Below, in pieces: positions 50,981-62,945 of a DNA stretch of 64,000 nucleotides; the stretch's first letter is position 1, and every line of letters starts with the position of its first letter. The notes under the pieces are model-generated. The model searched no databases, was not told where the DNA came from, and worked only from the letters and a program-made list of their open reading frames with translations. This stretch comes from Deinococcus humi (GTDB taxonomy: Bacteria > Deinococcota > Deinococci > Deinococcales > Deinococcaceae), in the NCBI RefSeq assembly GCF_014201875.1, contig NZ_JACHFL010000015.1:67019-131018 (forward strand), given 5' to 3'. The position numbers were made by a program, and so were the translations under genes.

Positions 50981-51105
50981 GGCGAGCGGCGCCGTTGGGG
51001 CAGGCGCGGAACATCCAGGCTGAAAGAGAGAGGGGTAGGCATTCCAGGCACCAAGGAGGGCCTCCAGAACAGTTCACGGGGCCACGCGGGGCCGGGCAGG
51101 TCCAT
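50977..51105 (-). CDS. Leaderless 42-residue ORF coupled to thrB
   Basis: Starts with ATG 6 bases after TAGCAT (51112-51117) and ends in ATGA overlapping the thrB start. The peptide begins [18 protein letters not shown], is rich in Pro and Arg, and contains only one Thr, so it is not a classical threonine attenuator peptide. Too short to appear in standard ORF lists. Real translation is inferred from promoter placement and the exact overlap. Nothing else is apparent in the remaining 51118-51402 stretch except the next gene's Shine-Dalgarno. Confidence 0.5.
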   Translation of the reverse strand: MDLPGPAWPRELFWRPSLVPGMPTPLSFSLDVPRLPQRRRSP

Positions 51106-51111
51106 GCGCCC

Positions 51112-51117
51112 ATGCTA
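51112..51117 (-). promoter_or_regulatory. Leaderless -10 box TAGCAT (thrB leader ORF)
   Basis: Minus-strand TAGCAT ends 6 bases before the ATG at 51105 and 131 bases before the thrB ATG. Confidence 0.55.
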
Positions 51118-51402
51118 GTCGCCCACACACAGTGGAAAGGCGTGGAGGTAAGACAAATGCCCGCCGCCGTTTTGTCCCTCCGTGTATCCCCCATAACGTC
51201 AAGGCAGAATCAGAAATGAGGAGGGCGGCGCGCCTTTCTGAGAGGATCAGGGCGGTGAAATTGAAGGGTTCACTATTTGCCCTTTGCGCAGTGTTAAGAA
51301 AGTGAGTTTCTCCTCAATTGGCGCCTGTCCCCAGTTTCATGCTTCACCCACAACGAGCGTTTCACGTTGGAACTCTAACGATTCAAACAGGAGGTCACGA
51401 AC

Positions 51403-51672
51403 ATGGGTTGGATCATTACTATTCTGGTGGGTGCGCTTTGCGGTTGGCTGGCAAGCATGATCATGAACACCAATGCACAGCAGGGTGCCATCGCCAACAT
51501 CCTGATCGGGATCGTGGGCGCATTGCTGGCCCAGTGGATCTTTGCAGGTTTGCTCAATATCGGCGGCGCGAATGCAGCGGGCGACGGCTTCAGCTTCTGG
51601 AGCATCATCTGGGGCGTGGTCGGTAGCGTCATTCTTATTGCGATTCTCAAGGCCCTTAAAGTTCTGCGCTAA
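51403..51672 (+). CDS. GlsB/YeaQ/YmgE-family small membrane protein
   Basis: An 89-residue protein of the transglycosylase-associated family, with three hydrophobic helices: [40 protein letters not shown] and [21 protein letters not shown]. Family members are induced by stress in enterobacteria; biochemical role unknown. ATG at 51403 behind AGGAGG, and a strong terminator follows, so it is monocistronic and probably well expressed. Confidence 0.9.
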   Translation: MGWIITILVGALCGWLASMIMNTNAQQGAIANILIGIVGALLAQWIFAGLLNIGGANAAGDGFSFWSIIWGVVGSVILIAILKALKVLR

Positions 51673-51689
51673 GCTTCCTGTTCAAATGA

Positions 51690-51719
51690 CCGGACATCCC
51701 AGTGGTGTCCGGCTTTTTT
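51690..51719 (+). terminator. Terminator after GlsB/YeaQ gene
   Basis: CCGGACA (51690-51696) pairs with TGTCCGG (51706-51712), followed by C and six T. Confidence 0.9.
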
Positions 51720-51835
51720 GTCCCATGAAGTCACTTTTTGAAGTAAACCTCACTCTGAACAGCGTTTATAGGGCAATGGAATGGGACACCTGCCATCCTC
51801 AAAAGTGTCACTCTGGATACAGAAGGGGGCAAGGC

Positions 51836-52651
51836 GTGTCTCAAGAACAACACAGAACTGCCCACCTCGCCCCCATTTCGCCGCCGCGCTACCTGCTGCG
51901 TTCGCTGGGCAACGCAGATGTGATTGTGGAGGGCGTGAGCGTGGTGTGGCCCGCCCGCAGTGCCGAGGAATTGCTGTGGTATCTGCACGCCCATCCGCGA
52001 GGCCGGTACCGCCATGACATCCTGGCCGAGCTGTGGGACCTGGAAGACACGCGTGCGGCGGCGAACCGCTTTCGGGTCGCCTTGCACCGTCTGCGCTCCA
52101 CGCTGGGGCATTCGGACGCTGTGGTGGAGGAGCATGGCCGCTACACCCTGCACGCTGATCTCCAGGCCGCCAGCGACACGTTCGCCCTGCACAGGGCGCT
52201 GGCAGCCTCCAGAGACCTGACCGAGCCGCGTCAACAGGAGGAACTCCTCCGTCAGGCCCTCGCCAGCGCAGACGGCGAGTACCTGCCGCACCTCCAGGGT
52301 GAGTGGGTGGAGGCCGCCCGCAGCCAGCACCGCTCCGCCGTCGTCGAGGGCCGCCTGACCCTCTCGCTGCTGCATTGTGCCGCGCGTGAATGCCCACTGG
52401 CGGCTGCCTCGCTGGTGCGCGCCGCCGAGACCGATCCACTGATCGGTGAGGACCACCACCAGCGCCTGATGGTCTGCCTGACCATGACCCGCGACAAATA
52501 CGCCGCCATTGAACATTACCGGCGCTACCGCCACTACCTTGCCGAGGAAGTGGGCGATACCCCCATGCAGGATACGGTGGACCTGGCTGAACGCCTGAAA
52601 GCCGACGCCCGCCCCTGCGAGCATGGGCCTTACATGCTGACCCGAAACTAA
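51836..52651 (+). CDS. BTAD-domain (SARP-like) transcriptional regulator
   Basis: A 271-residue regulator. The N-terminal winged helix (about 20-95) contains EGVSVVWPARSAEELLWYL, DILAELWDLEDTRAAANRFR and LHRLRSTLG, typical of OmpR-like DNA binding in SARPs. The bacterial transcriptional activation domain follows (ADLQAASDTFALHRAL, AADGEYLP-like segment, HHQRLMVCLTMTRDKYAAIEHY, EEVGDTP). The GTG at 51836 is chosen for AGAAGGGGG just upstream; ATGs at 51725 and 51777 lie in frame but are less likely. No antibiotic or ATPase genes adjoin it. Confidence 0.82.
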   Translation: MSQEQHRTAHLAPISPPRYLLRSLGNADVIVEGVSVVWPARSAEELLWYLHAHPRGRYRHDILAELWDLEDTRAAANRFRVALHRLRSTLGHSDAVVEEHGRYTLHADLQAASDTFALHRALAASRDLTEPRQQEELLRQALASADGEYLPHLQGEWVEAARSQHRSAVVEGRLTLSLLHCAARECPLAAASLVRAAETDPLIGEDHHQRLMVCLTMTRDKYAAIEHYRRYRHYLAEEVGDTPMQDTVDLAERLKADARPCEHGPYMLTRN

Positions 52652-52774
52652 TTTCGGTTTTTCCCTACGACACTCAGCGACACATGCCAGCTGTTCAGGA
52701 CAGAATTCGCGAGGCGATAGAGGCCATTGTCAAGTCCGTTAGGCTCAGTTTCATCGCCCTAAGCCACCCAAGCC

Positions 52775-53149
52775 TCAGTCCACCTGAACTTCCCGCGCGC
52801 GTCTCGACACTGTACCTGTGAACAGAGCCAGCACCTCGCCCTCCTCACCGCGCCGGATCTCCACACGGTAGGTGGCCAGGGTGCGCCCCACGCGCTCCGG
52901 CGTGGCGACGGCCACCAGCTCGTCCCCACTTTTTGCGGCGCGAAAGAAACTCAGGTGGGTGTCCACTGCCACCGCCTGCGCCTCCAGGTTGCTGATCACC
53001 GCGAACGCCTCGTCGGCCAGACTGAAGATCAGACCGCCATGTGCGGTGCCGTGCATATTCAGCCCCGCGTCGGTGACGGCGGCGCGGACGCGGGTCCGTG
53101 CGGGCGTGGCTTCCAGCACGCTCAGTCCCAGCAGATCGGCGTAATTCAT
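52775..53149 (-). CDS. PaaI-type hotdog thioesterase
   Basis: A 124-residue acyl-CoA thioesterase with the PaaI signature LNMHGTAHGGLIFSLADEAFAV (HGG loop and catalytic Asp helix) and VDTHLSFFRAAKSGDELVAV. PaaI proteins hydrolyse phenylacetyl-CoA type esters; no paa genes are near, so the substrate is open. Start set by TAGCCT 6 bases upstream (53156-53161). Confidence 0.9.
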   Translation of the reverse strand: MNYADLLGLSVLEATPARTRVRAAVTDAGLNMHGTAHGGLIFSLADEAFAVISNLEAQAVAVDTHLSFFRAAKSGDELVAVATPERVGRTLATYRVEIRRGEEGEVLALFTGTVSRRAREVQVD

Positions 53150-53155
53150 GCGGGC

Positions 53156-53180
53156 AGGCTAGAGCATGGCGCGTTACCCT
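53156..53180. promoter_or_regulatory. Divergent leaderless -10 boxes (thioesterase / mini-ORF)
   Basis: Minus-strand TAGCCT (53156-53161) lies 6 bases from the ATG at 53149; plus-strand TACCCT (53175-53180) lies 7 bases from the ATG at 53188. Confidence 0.55.
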
Positions 53181-53187
53181 GGGCGGC

Positions 53188-53289
53188 ATGACAAGGCCTT
53201 TGAAGTTCCTGCTGGCGCTGCTGCCTTTCCTGCTGGTGTCGGGCGCGGCGCGTCCGGTCAAGCGTGGCGGGGCCGAACATGCCGGGTAA
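53188..53289 (+). CDS. Leaderless 33-residue hydrophobic mini-ORF overlapping FAD oxidoreductase
   Basis: Starts 7 bases after TACCCT and reads MTRPLKFLLALLPFLLVSG..., a short signal-anchor-like peptide with a basic end (RPVKRGGAEHAG). Its stop (53287-53289) lies 11 bases inside the FAD gene when that starts at ATG 53279. The downstream gene has no Shine-Dalgarno, so coupling is inferred. The peptide might be membrane-inserted if it accumulates. Confidence 0.5.
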   Translation: MTRPLKFLLALLPFLLVSGAARPVKRGGAEHAG

Positions 53290-54321
53290 GCCGGACGTGC
53301 TGATCGTCGGCGCGGGGCTGGCTGGGCTGGCGCTGGCCCACGACCTGCAGGTCCAGGGCCGGGGCGTGCGCGTGCTGGACAAGTCGCGTGGGGTATCGGG
53401 CCGCGCGGCCACCCGCCGGACCCCACCCTCGGCACCCCAATATTCAGAAGCCCGCCTGGACCACGGCGCACGGTATTTCACCGCCCGTCATCCCCGCACC
53501 GTGGCGCTGGCCGAAAGCGGCGTGGCAGCAGGTTGGAACCGCGTCTGGGCGCAGGGTTTTGCGGCCTGGGAAGACGGGCAGATCACGCCCCCGGCTCAGG
53601 ACGGCCACCCCCGCTACGCCCCACCCGCCGGGATGAGCACCCTGGGCCGCGAGCTGGCACGCGGGTTGGACGTGCAGACCGGACAGGAAGTGAGCAGTCT
53701 GGAACGCTTGCCCGGTGGCTGGCGCGTGCATTCGCGTGACGGCGTGGTGGGCGAGACCGAGCGGCTGGTGCTGAATCTCCCCGCTCCGCAGGCGCTGGCC
53801 CTACTGGACCCGCTGCTGGACGAGACGGAGGATCTTGAGGAGTTGCGGGACACTGCCGAGAGGCTGCGCCACGTGGCATACGCCCCGTGCTGGGCGGCGG
53901 GCGTAGTACTCGAGCAGGACATCGGGGCCAACTGGCCTGCCCTGAGCCTCAAGGGTCATCCAGTGCTGGACTGGATTGCACGTGAACACACCAAACGCGC
54001 CGCAGGCCACCCCCCCGCGCTGATGCTCCAGGCCTCGGCGGAGTGGTCCCGCGCCCGGCTGGAACGCCGTCCGGACGAGCTGCTGCCCGAACTGCTGTCA
54101 TCGGTGGCAGACGTGCTGGGAGAGCAGGTCAAGGTCAACCACGCCTTCGCCCACCGCTGGCGCTACGCCACCCCAGAACGCCGCGTTTCTGGCCCCTGCC
54201 GGTGGGACGCGCAGCTTGGCCTGGGCCTGTGCGGCGACGGCTTCACGCCTGACGAGCACGGCCCACGCGTGGAGGCCGCCCTGCTGAGCGGCTGGGCGCT
54301 GGCAACACGGATGGGCGGCGA

Positions 54322-54325
<4 letters not shown>
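53279..54325 (+). CDS. FAD-dependent oxidoreductase (renalase/amine-oxidase like)
   Basis: A 348-residue flavoprotein with dinucleotide-binding DVLIVGAGLAGLALAHDLQ at the start, VRVLDKSRGVSGRAATRR (GG/RRxG-type FAD region), LDHGARYFTAR and the C-terminal FAD loop LGLGLCGDGFTPDEHGPRVEAA. It resembles renalase-type NAD(P)/FAD proteins; substrate unknown. The ATG at 53279 overlaps the mini-ORF by 11 bases; GTG at 53264 is an alternative. It overlaps the lyase gene by 4 bases. Confidence 0.85.
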
Positions 54326-55191
<866 letters not shown>

Positions 55192-55259
55192 CCAGTTCAG
55201 GCACTGTTCAGATACCGCTCAACTGCGTCCCCGGCCACCACGCCCGCCAGTAGGAGGCG

Positions 55260-55265
55260 TAGGCT
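55260..55265 (+). promoter_or_regulatory. Leaderless -10 box TAGGCT
   Basis: TAGGCT ends 6 bases before the hemolysin III ATG at 55272. Confidence 0.6.
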
Positions 55266-55271
55266 GCCGTC

Positions 55272-55928
55272 ATGAAGCGCCTCCTGCTCGCCCCGCGTGA
55301 ACCCGTCAACGCCCTGACCCACTGGGCCGGTGCACTGGCGGCGCTGATCGTGCTGGGGCCGCTGCTGTGGTGGGCGCACTCGCGCGGGCTGGCGCTGTGG
55401 CCCTTCGTGGTGTTTGGCGTGAGCATGGTGGCGCTGTATTCGGCCAGCGCCAGTTACCACTCGTTTGGCCGCAACGAGCGCAGCATGTTGTGGCTGCGCA
55501 AGCTGGACCACGCGGGCATCTTCCTGCTTATTGCGGGCAGTTACACCCCTATCGCCTACTTTGGCCTGCATGGTGTGTGGCAGAGCGTGGTGCTGTGGGT
55601 GGTGTGGGGAATTGCACTGACCGGCATCGCTCTGAAGCTGATCACCATGCGTCTGCCACGCTGGGTCAGCACGCTGCTGTACGTGGGCATGGGCTGGCTG
55701 GCGGTGATCTTCCTACCGCAACTGATTCACAACCTGCCCCCCGCAGCGATCTTCTGGCTGGCAGCGGGAGGCGTGTTGTATACGCTGGGCGCGCTGGTTT
55801 ATGGCACCAAACTGATCAAGGCGCGAGAGAAGGGTTTCTGGCGGCACTGGGGCTTTCACGAGGTCTGGCACCTGTTCGTGCTGGGCGGCACCGGGGCACA
55901 TGTGGCGATGATGTTCAGCCTGCGCTGA
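55272..55928 (+). CDS. Hemolysin III / YqfA (PAQR) family membrane protein
   Basis: A 218-residue protein with seven hydrophobic helices. Family marks: [31 protein letters not shown] (metal-site Ser-His), [20 protein letters not shown] and the C-terminal [20 protein letters not shown] with His residues. PAQR proteins share the adiponectin receptor fold; the bacterial role, despite the name hemolysin, is uncertain. Confidence 0.9.
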   Translation: MKRLLLAPREPVNALTHWAGALAALIVLGPLLWWAHSRGLALWPFVVFGVSMVALYSASASYHSFGRNERSMLWLRKLDHAGIFLLIAGSYTPIAYFGLHGVWQSVVLWVVWGIALTGIALKLITMRLPRWVSTLLYVGMGWLAVIFLPQLIHNLPPAAIFWLAAGGVLYTLGALVYGTKLIKAREKGFWRHWGFHEVWHLFVLGGTGAHVAMMFSLR

Positions 55929-56060
55929 ACGAACATCTGCCCGGCATCAAAGCGGGCTGTGCGCGGTCCCCGTGGTATCCAGCTAGACCTAGAGGGCGGA
56001 TCTGAAGACGCCTTGATCCCCTTCGGACCCGTCACCAGACCGCAGGCCCAACAATGCAGC

Positions 56061-56249
56061 ATGAGCGACAGAACCAAGGACACATCCCCCCTGGTCGGCA
56101 TTCATGATGAGGAACACCCGACAAGACCTGAGGACACGGAACAGCGCAGCTTCGCCAGCGTTCTGCTCGGCAATGTCACTGATACGGAGGAGCCGGAAGA
56201 ACGGCCCCATCCGGACGCCCAGGACACCACCGAAAATTCGGAGGGGTAA
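56061..56249 (+). CDS. Hypothetical acidic 62-residue protein
   Basis: No family recognised. Highly acidic and probably disordered: MSDRTKDTSPLVGIHDEEH, PEDTEQRSFASVLLGNVTDT, EEPEERPHPDAQDTTENSEG. AACAAT lies 5 bases before the ATG, a near match to the leaderless -10. It ends 12 bases before the convergent metal receptor gene. Moderate confidence that it is a gene. Confidence 0.55.
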   Translation: MSDRTKDTSPLVGIHDEEHPTRPEDTEQRSFASVLLGNVTDTEEPEERPHPDAQDTTENSEG

Positions 56250-56261
56250 AGACGCGGCACC

Positions 56262-57122
56262 CTACCGCAGCGCTTTGACCATGGTGTCCACATCAAAACG
56301 GAAGGCTCCCAGGAATGTCGCGCCTGCGCTATCCTGCGGTCCCAGTGCATCGGTATACAGCGGCGGGGCGATCCTGGCACCTGTCTCCTTCGCGAGCGCC
56401 TCGGCCAGCCGGGTGTTGACCGTGTTCTCGGTAAAGATGACCTTCGCGCCGCTGGTCTTCACCGCCGAAATCAGGGCCGCCAGTTCGCGTGCGCTCGGCT
56501 CACGCTCGGTGCTGAGACCGGGAATGACCGCGCCCACAATCTTCAGGCCGTAGCGGGCCGCGAAGTAGTTCAGGGCGTCGTGATTGCTCACGATCTGGCG
56601 TTTGCTGGCGGGCAGGGCGGCAAATTGCTTTCTGGCATAAGCGTCGGCCTCGCTCAGTTTCCTGAGATAGGTGGCCGCATTGGCGGCGTAGACGGCCCTG
56701 CCGGACGGGTCGAGCGCCGTTAGGGCATTCTGCGCGTTCTTGACATAGCCTGCCGCCAGTTTCAGGTCCCACCACGCGTGTGGGTCAGTGCCGCCGTCCG
56801 CCTCCAACAGCTTCAGGCCCGCCGTCAGCGCCCTGACGGGAACTCTTGGAGCGGATTTCTGCAGCTGGGGCAGCCACGGCTCCAGACCCGCGCCGTTGGC
56901 AAACAGCACCCGGCTTTTCGACAGGCTGCGGATCACGCCAGTTGAGGGCTGAAACGTGTGGGCATCCGTGCCCACGGGCACAACGGTATTTACAGTCACT
57001 CGCGTTCCACCAACATTTTTCACGAGGTCCGCCACTATCGAAGTGGTGGCGCTGACCTGCACGGGCGCCGCATGGGTCACCCCAACCAGCAGCAGGAGGG
57101 GCAGAACAGAGAACTTGAACAT
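56262..57122 (-). CDS. Metal ABC transporter substrate-binding protein (Mn-type ligands)
   Basis: A 286-residue cluster A-I receptor. Signal peptide [19 protein letters not shown]; ligands predicted are His in [10 protein letters not shown], His in TDPHAWWDL, Glu in [10 protein letters not shown] and Asp in YTDALGP. His-His-Glu-Asp is the set of manganese receptors such as PsaA, while ZnuA uses a third His and a His-rich loop, absent here. No permease or ATPase genes are adjacent. The start at 57122 is fixed by promoter and operator; a longer ORF runs through them. Confidence 0.88.
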   Translation of the reverse strand: MFKFSVLPLLLLVGVTHAAPVQVSATTSIVADLVKNVGGTRVTVNTVVPVGTDAHTFQPSTGVIRSLSKSRVLFANGAGLEPWLPQLQKSAPRVPVRALTAGLKLLEADGGTDPHAWWDLKLAAGYVKNAQNALTALDPSGRAVYAANAATYLRKLSEADAYARKQFAALPASKRQIVSNHDALNYFAARYGLKIVGAVIPGLSTEREPSARELAALISAVKTSGAKVIFTENTVNTRLAEALAKETGARIAPPLYTDALGPQDSAGATFLGAFRFDVDTMVKALR

Positions 57123-57128
57123 TCGAGA

Positions 57129-57157
57129 ATGATAATTCATTATCAGTATTGGTGCAA
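57129..57157 (-). promoter_or_regulatory. Leaderless promoter of the metal receptor
   Basis: Minus strand: -35 TTGCAC (57157-57152), 17-base spacer, -10 TATCAT (57134-57129), then 6 bases to the ATG at 57122. The -10 lies within the palindromic operator. Confidence 0.7.
57130..57145. promoter_or_regulatory. Fur-like palindromic operator
   Basis: TGATAAT-TC-ATTATCA, a perfect 7-2-7 inverted repeat. The half-sites equal those of the Bacillus 7-1-7 Fur/Zur-type consensus TGATAATNATTATCA, with one extra spacer base. It covers the -10 region, predicting metal-dependent repression; which regulator binds is open. Confidence 0.7.
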
Positions 57158-57321
57158 GGGGATAGGCTTGATGCAGCGATCCTGCTCCTGTCACTGAACT
57201 AGAGCGTCTAGTGGGAAGGGTTGGAGACGCCTGGAAATCCAAACGGAATGAGAGAAAAACGGATCCTGGACTGATCAGAACCGTCTCGATGTGGACACGA
57301 AACAAACGGAATCCAGGCAAG

Positions 57322-57352
57322 GCGGGAAGCCCTTGAACTGAGCTTCCCGCCA
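57322..57352 (-). terminator. Terminator-like hairpin after second S8 protease
   Basis: GGCGGGAAGC (57322-57331) pairs with GCTTCCCGCC (57343-57352); outer AAACGG (57305-57310) and CCGTTT (57355-57360) extend it. It follows the protease stop on the minus strand but lacks a T tract there. Confidence 0.5.
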
Positions 57353-57369
57353 TCCGTTTTCCCTGCTCT

Positions 57370-58962
<1,593 letters not shown>

Positions 58963-59306
58963 GCGAAACCTCCAGAAAACTTTCCAGACCCACGGCAGAA
59001 GAAAGACAACAGGTACCGTTCCAAGTCACCCTGGAAGGGTCCACGTCAGCTCCGAGCCATCAATTGGAAATTGGAGGAATGATAGGGGCACAAGTTGACC
59101 GACGGTATGAAATACCCGACGCTGGCTCAAACGGCCAGACCAATCGAAAACTTCATTTATTCTCAATGTGGATCATCGTTCTGTGCAAATTTATTCAAAG
59201 ATTCTGCATATTCTTCAATTCAATCTTGACCTGCATCGTTATCGGTCCAGCTCGTCTGCGGTGAATGAGCCTCGAGACAGATCGAAGAAGGTACCCTGCC
59301 AAGGGT
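58963..59306. other. AT-rich intergenic region upstream of the protease
   Basis: 344 bases without a supported gene. The 59086-59260 part is markedly AT-richer than its surroundings and is the likely promoter region of the protease. I could not identify a convincing -35/-10 pair, and only a weak ACCCT/AGGGT hairpin follows the SDR stop at 59293-59306. Confidence 0.4.
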
Positions 59307-60019
59307 CTACAGATTCCATCCTCCGGCCACTTCCAGCTCCTGTCCGGTCACGTAGTCGCTGGCGCGCACGAAATACAGCGCGGCATCCACCAGTTCGGCC
59401 ACCGTGCCTGCTCGTCCCGCCGGAATCTCGCGCAGGGGCTGAGACACGCTGGTCTCAATCACGCCGGGGCTGACCACATTGACGCTGACCCCGCTGCCCG
59501 CCAGGACCGAGGCCAGCGAGCGGGACAGTTGCAACACGCCAGTCTTGGCGATGACGTACGGCACGATGCCGGGCCGCGCCGTCAGGTGATGGGCGCCCGC
59601 GTAGCCTAGATTGACAATGCGCCCGAAGCCCGCCGAGCACATCAGCGGCGCGGCCTCCTGGCAGGTGGCGAAGGTCGAGGTCAGGTTGCTGCCCAGCATC
59701 TCTGTCCACTCGGCGTCGGTGGTCTCCAGCAGCGGCCTGTTGACGTAGTTGCCCACGTTGTTGACCAGCACCGCCAGCGGTGATCCGGCAAAGGCGACGT
59801 GCGCCCGCCGCACCAGTTCGCGGGCCGGCGCGGCGTCGCTCAGATCGGCCTGCAAGGTCACCGCCTGAACCCCCACCTCCTCGCACAATTGCGCGGTTTC
59901 TTCGGCCTGCTCCGCGCTGCCCCGGTAATGCACGGCGACGCCGTAGCCTTCGCGGGCCAGCGCCACGGCCAGCGCCCGCCCGATACCGTGGGCCGAGCCG
60001 GTCACCAGTGCGGTGCCCT

Positions 60020-60023
<4 letters not shown>
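59307..60023 (-). CDS. Short-chain dehydrogenase/reductase lacking the usual catalytic serine
   Basis: A 238-residue SDR: TGxxxGxG motif as [23 protein letters not shown] (usual NNAG), Tyr-x3-Lys as [13 protein letters not shown] and SPGVIETSV. In the Ser position the sequence is [11 protein letters not shown], with no Ser, so chemistry may differ. GTG start at 60023 overlaps the NUDIX stop by 4 bases (GTGA); the longer ORF to 60410 is antisense-independent read-through of the NUDIX region in another frame. Confidence 0.86.
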
Positions 60024-60427
<404 letters not shown>

Positions 60428-60434
60428 GCGGCCC

Positions 60435-60440
60435 AGGCTA
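60435..60440 (-). promoter_or_regulatory. Leaderless -10 box TAGCCT (NUDIX)
   Basis: Minus-strand TAGCCT ends 7 bases before the ATG at 60427. Confidence 0.65.
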
Positions 60441-60486
60441 CGTCGAAAGGCAAAGCCAGGGTGTGTGGACGGCCACGGGCAAGCCT

Positions 60487-61095
60487 TTAGGACAGCAGGG
60501 GCAGCAGGTCGGCCATGGGCGAAAGGTCGGCCAGCTTCAGGTCGGCCACCCGCCGCCGCTCGCCGTTGTAGGAGGCAAACTCCGACGCCAGCAATTTCTT
60601 TTCCGAGGCCCAGCCGATGATGTAGGCGTGCGCGGAGGCCGCGACCGTGGTCCGCGGTTCGAGGCGCAGGTTGTAGTGGTAATACACTTGGACATTAATG
60701 TCGCGCGGCTCGCGGTGGTTGAAAGCTGGCCTGAACTGCCCTGGAATCGCCGCGATGTCGTGGTGGTAGGACAGCGAGGACTTCACCGAACATTTGGCCG
60801 CCGTGCCGTCCCTGCGACGAACGACGACATCGTGGCCCAGATCGGGTGTCCTTGCCGCCTTGTCCACAGCAGACACGGCAGTTTTTCCCTGGTTCGTCAG
60901 GTACGCGATGACGGCCAGTTCGGCGATCTCACCCATCAGCAGGTTGTGATACTTCTCCAGCGGATCGCGGCCATGCAGGTCTGCCCGGTCCCGCACATGC
61001 GGCAGCAGGTATGCACAGGTGGCGGCCGCCGTCTGGACCATTTCCTCGGAGACCAGCTCGCGCAGGGGGATGGCATCCGCCGCAGTTAGGGACAC
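60487..61095 (-). CDS. Putative restriction endonuclease partner of the DNA methyltransferase
   Basis: A 202-residue protein of no recognised family. A PD-(D/E)xK-like core is visible: [19 protein letters not shown] (helix with Glu, about 52-70), [14 protein letters not shown] (Asp, about 83) and [10 protein letters not shown] (strand ending in Lys, about 104), as in nucleases with a D-x(n)-xVKS pattern. The GTG start lies inside the methyltransferase gene (10-base overlap), the usual tight linkage of restriction and modification genes. It could instead be another nuclease or a control protein. Confidence 0.55.
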   Translation of the reverse strand: MSLTAADAIPLRELVSEEMVQTAAATCAYLLPHVRDRADLHGRDPLEKYHNLLMGEIAELAVIAYLTNQGKTAVSAVDKAARTPDLGHDVVVRRRDGTAAKCSVKSSLSYHHDIAAIPGQFRPAFNHREPRDINVQVYYHYNLRLEPRTTVAASAHAYIIGWASEKKLLASEFASYNGERRRVADLKLADLSPMADLLPLLS

Positions 61096-62945
61096 GGACA
61101 GACGGCCCCAAAAGCCTCCTGAAGTTCGGATGGGACCGCACAGACCGTGACTCCCTCCAGCGTGATGGCGGTTTCCACGGCCAGCACTTGCCAGGTATAG
61201 ACGGTCACGGGCCGCCCCGCCTGGCCCACAAGCCGGGTGACCTCTGCCAGGACTTCACGGCTGCTCTCGGTCAGATACACCAACACCCGGTCCTCGCCCC
61301 AGTGCTGTTGAATGGCGTAGGCTCTCTGATATTCATGCAGCGCCTGCAGCTCCCGCAATTGCAGGGCGAACCAGAGCTGCTCGTGGACCCTCTCCCCCTC
61401 CCCTGCTGGACCACGGGCCGCGCGCAGGTAGGCAAATTCTCCCCCCAGACCCGGCACCTCGACCGGGCCGGAGCGCGTGCGGTAGGAATAGCCTTCGATT
61501 GCCCGGCCCACCCGCTCGCGCGTGACCGACTGGCACAGATTCTTCTGCGGCTCCTGGGCTGTGGCCTCGGTAGAGGACACCAGGAGAAATCGACGGTTGG
61601 AGCCGGGTTGCTCGGCATTGAGCGCCAGCACGGCGTGCGCGGTGGTGCCGCTGCCCGCGAAGAAATCCAGGACGGTGTCGTCCGGACCCGTCGCCTGCGC
61701 GATCAGCGTCTGGATCAGCGACAGCGGTTTGGGATAGCTGAAGCCCACGCCCGCGGTCTGGAGCATCTGTCCAAGGAGGGCTGTGCCCTCGGCATTCAGG
61801 CCGCTGTGCAGCACCGTCCGGTCCTCCGCGCCGTCTTCCTCTTTCAGACCGACAATCCAGCTTGAAATCGGCTTGCTGGGCCGCCGGATTTCCGAGCGGA
61901 AGCGCTTATAGCCGGGCGTGCCGTAACCCAGCCTCCGCCCGACATACTGGGACAGGTAGGCCGTCTCCTCCTCAGGGGTGTCGTACAGTCCCAGCTGAAG
62001 AAAATGCGGAGCGTGGCCCGCCGTGATGGCCGCACGCAATTCCTCCAGCGTGCCATACAGGGCGGTGCGGTCCTTTTTCGGAAAGACAACCCGCCCCTCG
62101 CGAATCAGTTGCTCCATGGTCTCGCGCCGCAGCTTCTGTCCCTTCTTCACCAGCCCCTCGGAGGCAAACGCCCAGACCCGCTTGGGATTGGGGGCGTACC
62201 ACAGGTCCTCCTGCGGGTTGTAAATGGGATAGAAGCCGTTCGGACGCGCGCGGTAATCATGCGATTTGGACAGGTCACCGCGCTTCCACGGCTCGGGATT
62301 GCCTGGATCGTGGTCCCGGTAGCCCGACAGATCTTTGTCCAGCCCCGCGAACGAGAAGCCGGGATGCGCATAGCACAGCACGTATTCGTGGTCAACGCTA
62401 AGAAAGCTGGGTGGCACGTCGTTGCTGCCCGAACGCCGTCGCCACACGAAAGTGCCCACCTTGCCTCCCGGAAAGACCTGGTCTAGCAGCAGGGTCAGGC
62501 GGGCGACCTCGTAATCGTCAATCGACACGAAAAGCACGCCGTCCGGCGTTAGCAACTCCCGCGCCAAGTCCAGGCGCTGGGCCATAAACTCCAGCCAGGC
62601 CGAATGGCGATAGGCATCGTCCTTGCCATGATAGCGGTCATGGTAGGCCAACTCTTGGCCCCCGGTGTTGTAGGGGGGATCAATATAGATGCATTTGATC
62701 CGGCCCCGGTGGGTCAGCTGCAGAAACTGCAGGGCGTCCAGATTGTCACCCTCGATGATCAGATGACGGTGGGGGGCGTCGCCGACGCTCAGCTCATCGA
62801 CGAGATCAAGCCTGGGGACAGCCCGTTGCGCCGCGCCCGATTCCTCACGTTCCCAGACCAGCCCGAACTTCCGCTCGGCGTCCCGCTGTTCCAGCAGTTC
62901 AATCAGGGCGTCCCGGTCCAGATGGCTATAGCGGGAGTCGGTCAA
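61086..62945 (-). CDS. Adenine-specific DNA methyltransferase (type III Mod-like, beta class)
   Basis: A 619-residue N6-adenine methyltransferase: catalytic motif IYIDPPYNTGG at 86-96, SAM motif VLDFFAGSGTTAHAVLAL near 425, in the IV-then-I order of the beta class. ARELLTPDGVLFVSIDDYEV and HEYVLCYAH are typical Mod blocks. No Res helicase subunit is present; instead the small putative nuclease gene overlaps its 3' end, so a type II-like pair is possible. TTG start at 62945 without a Shine-Dalgarno; it overlaps a leaderless mini-ORF by 20 bases. Confidence 0.88.
   Translation of the reverse strand: MTDSRYSHLDRDALIELLEQRDAERKFGLVWEREESGAAQRAVPRLDLVDELSVGDAPHRHLIIEGDNLDALQFLQLTHRGRIKCIYIDPPYNTGGQELAYHDRYHGKDDAYRHSAWLEFMAQRLDLARELLTPDGVLFVSIDDYEVARLTLLLDQVFPGGKVGTFVWRRRSGSNDVPPSFLSVDHEYVLCYAHPGFSFAGLDKDLSGYRDHDPGNPEPWKRGDLSKSHDYRARPNGFYPIYNPQEDLWYAPNPKRVWAFASEGLVKKGQKLRRETMEQLIREGRVVFPKKDRTALYGTLEELRAAITAGHAPHFLQLGLYDTPEEETAYLSQYVGRRLGYGTPGYKRFRSEIRRPSKPISSWIVGLKEEDGAEDRTVLHSGLNAEGTALLGQMLQTAGVGFSYPKPLSLIQTLIAQATGPDDTVLDFFAGSGTTAHAVLALNAEQPGSNRRFLLVSSTEATAQEPQKNLCQSVTRERVGRAIEGYSYRTRSGPVEVPGLGGEFAYLRAARGPAGEGERVHEQLWFALQLRELQALHEYQRAYAIQQHWGEDRVLVYLTESSREVLAEVTRLVGQAGRPVTVYTWQVLAVETAITLEGVTVCAVPSELQEAFGAVCPCP

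Noticed and set aside
50995..51219. 74-residue plus-strand ORF upstream of GlsB/YeaQ gene
   Set aside because: No start signal and antisense to the thrB leader ORF, which has a well-placed -10 and exact coupling to thrB.
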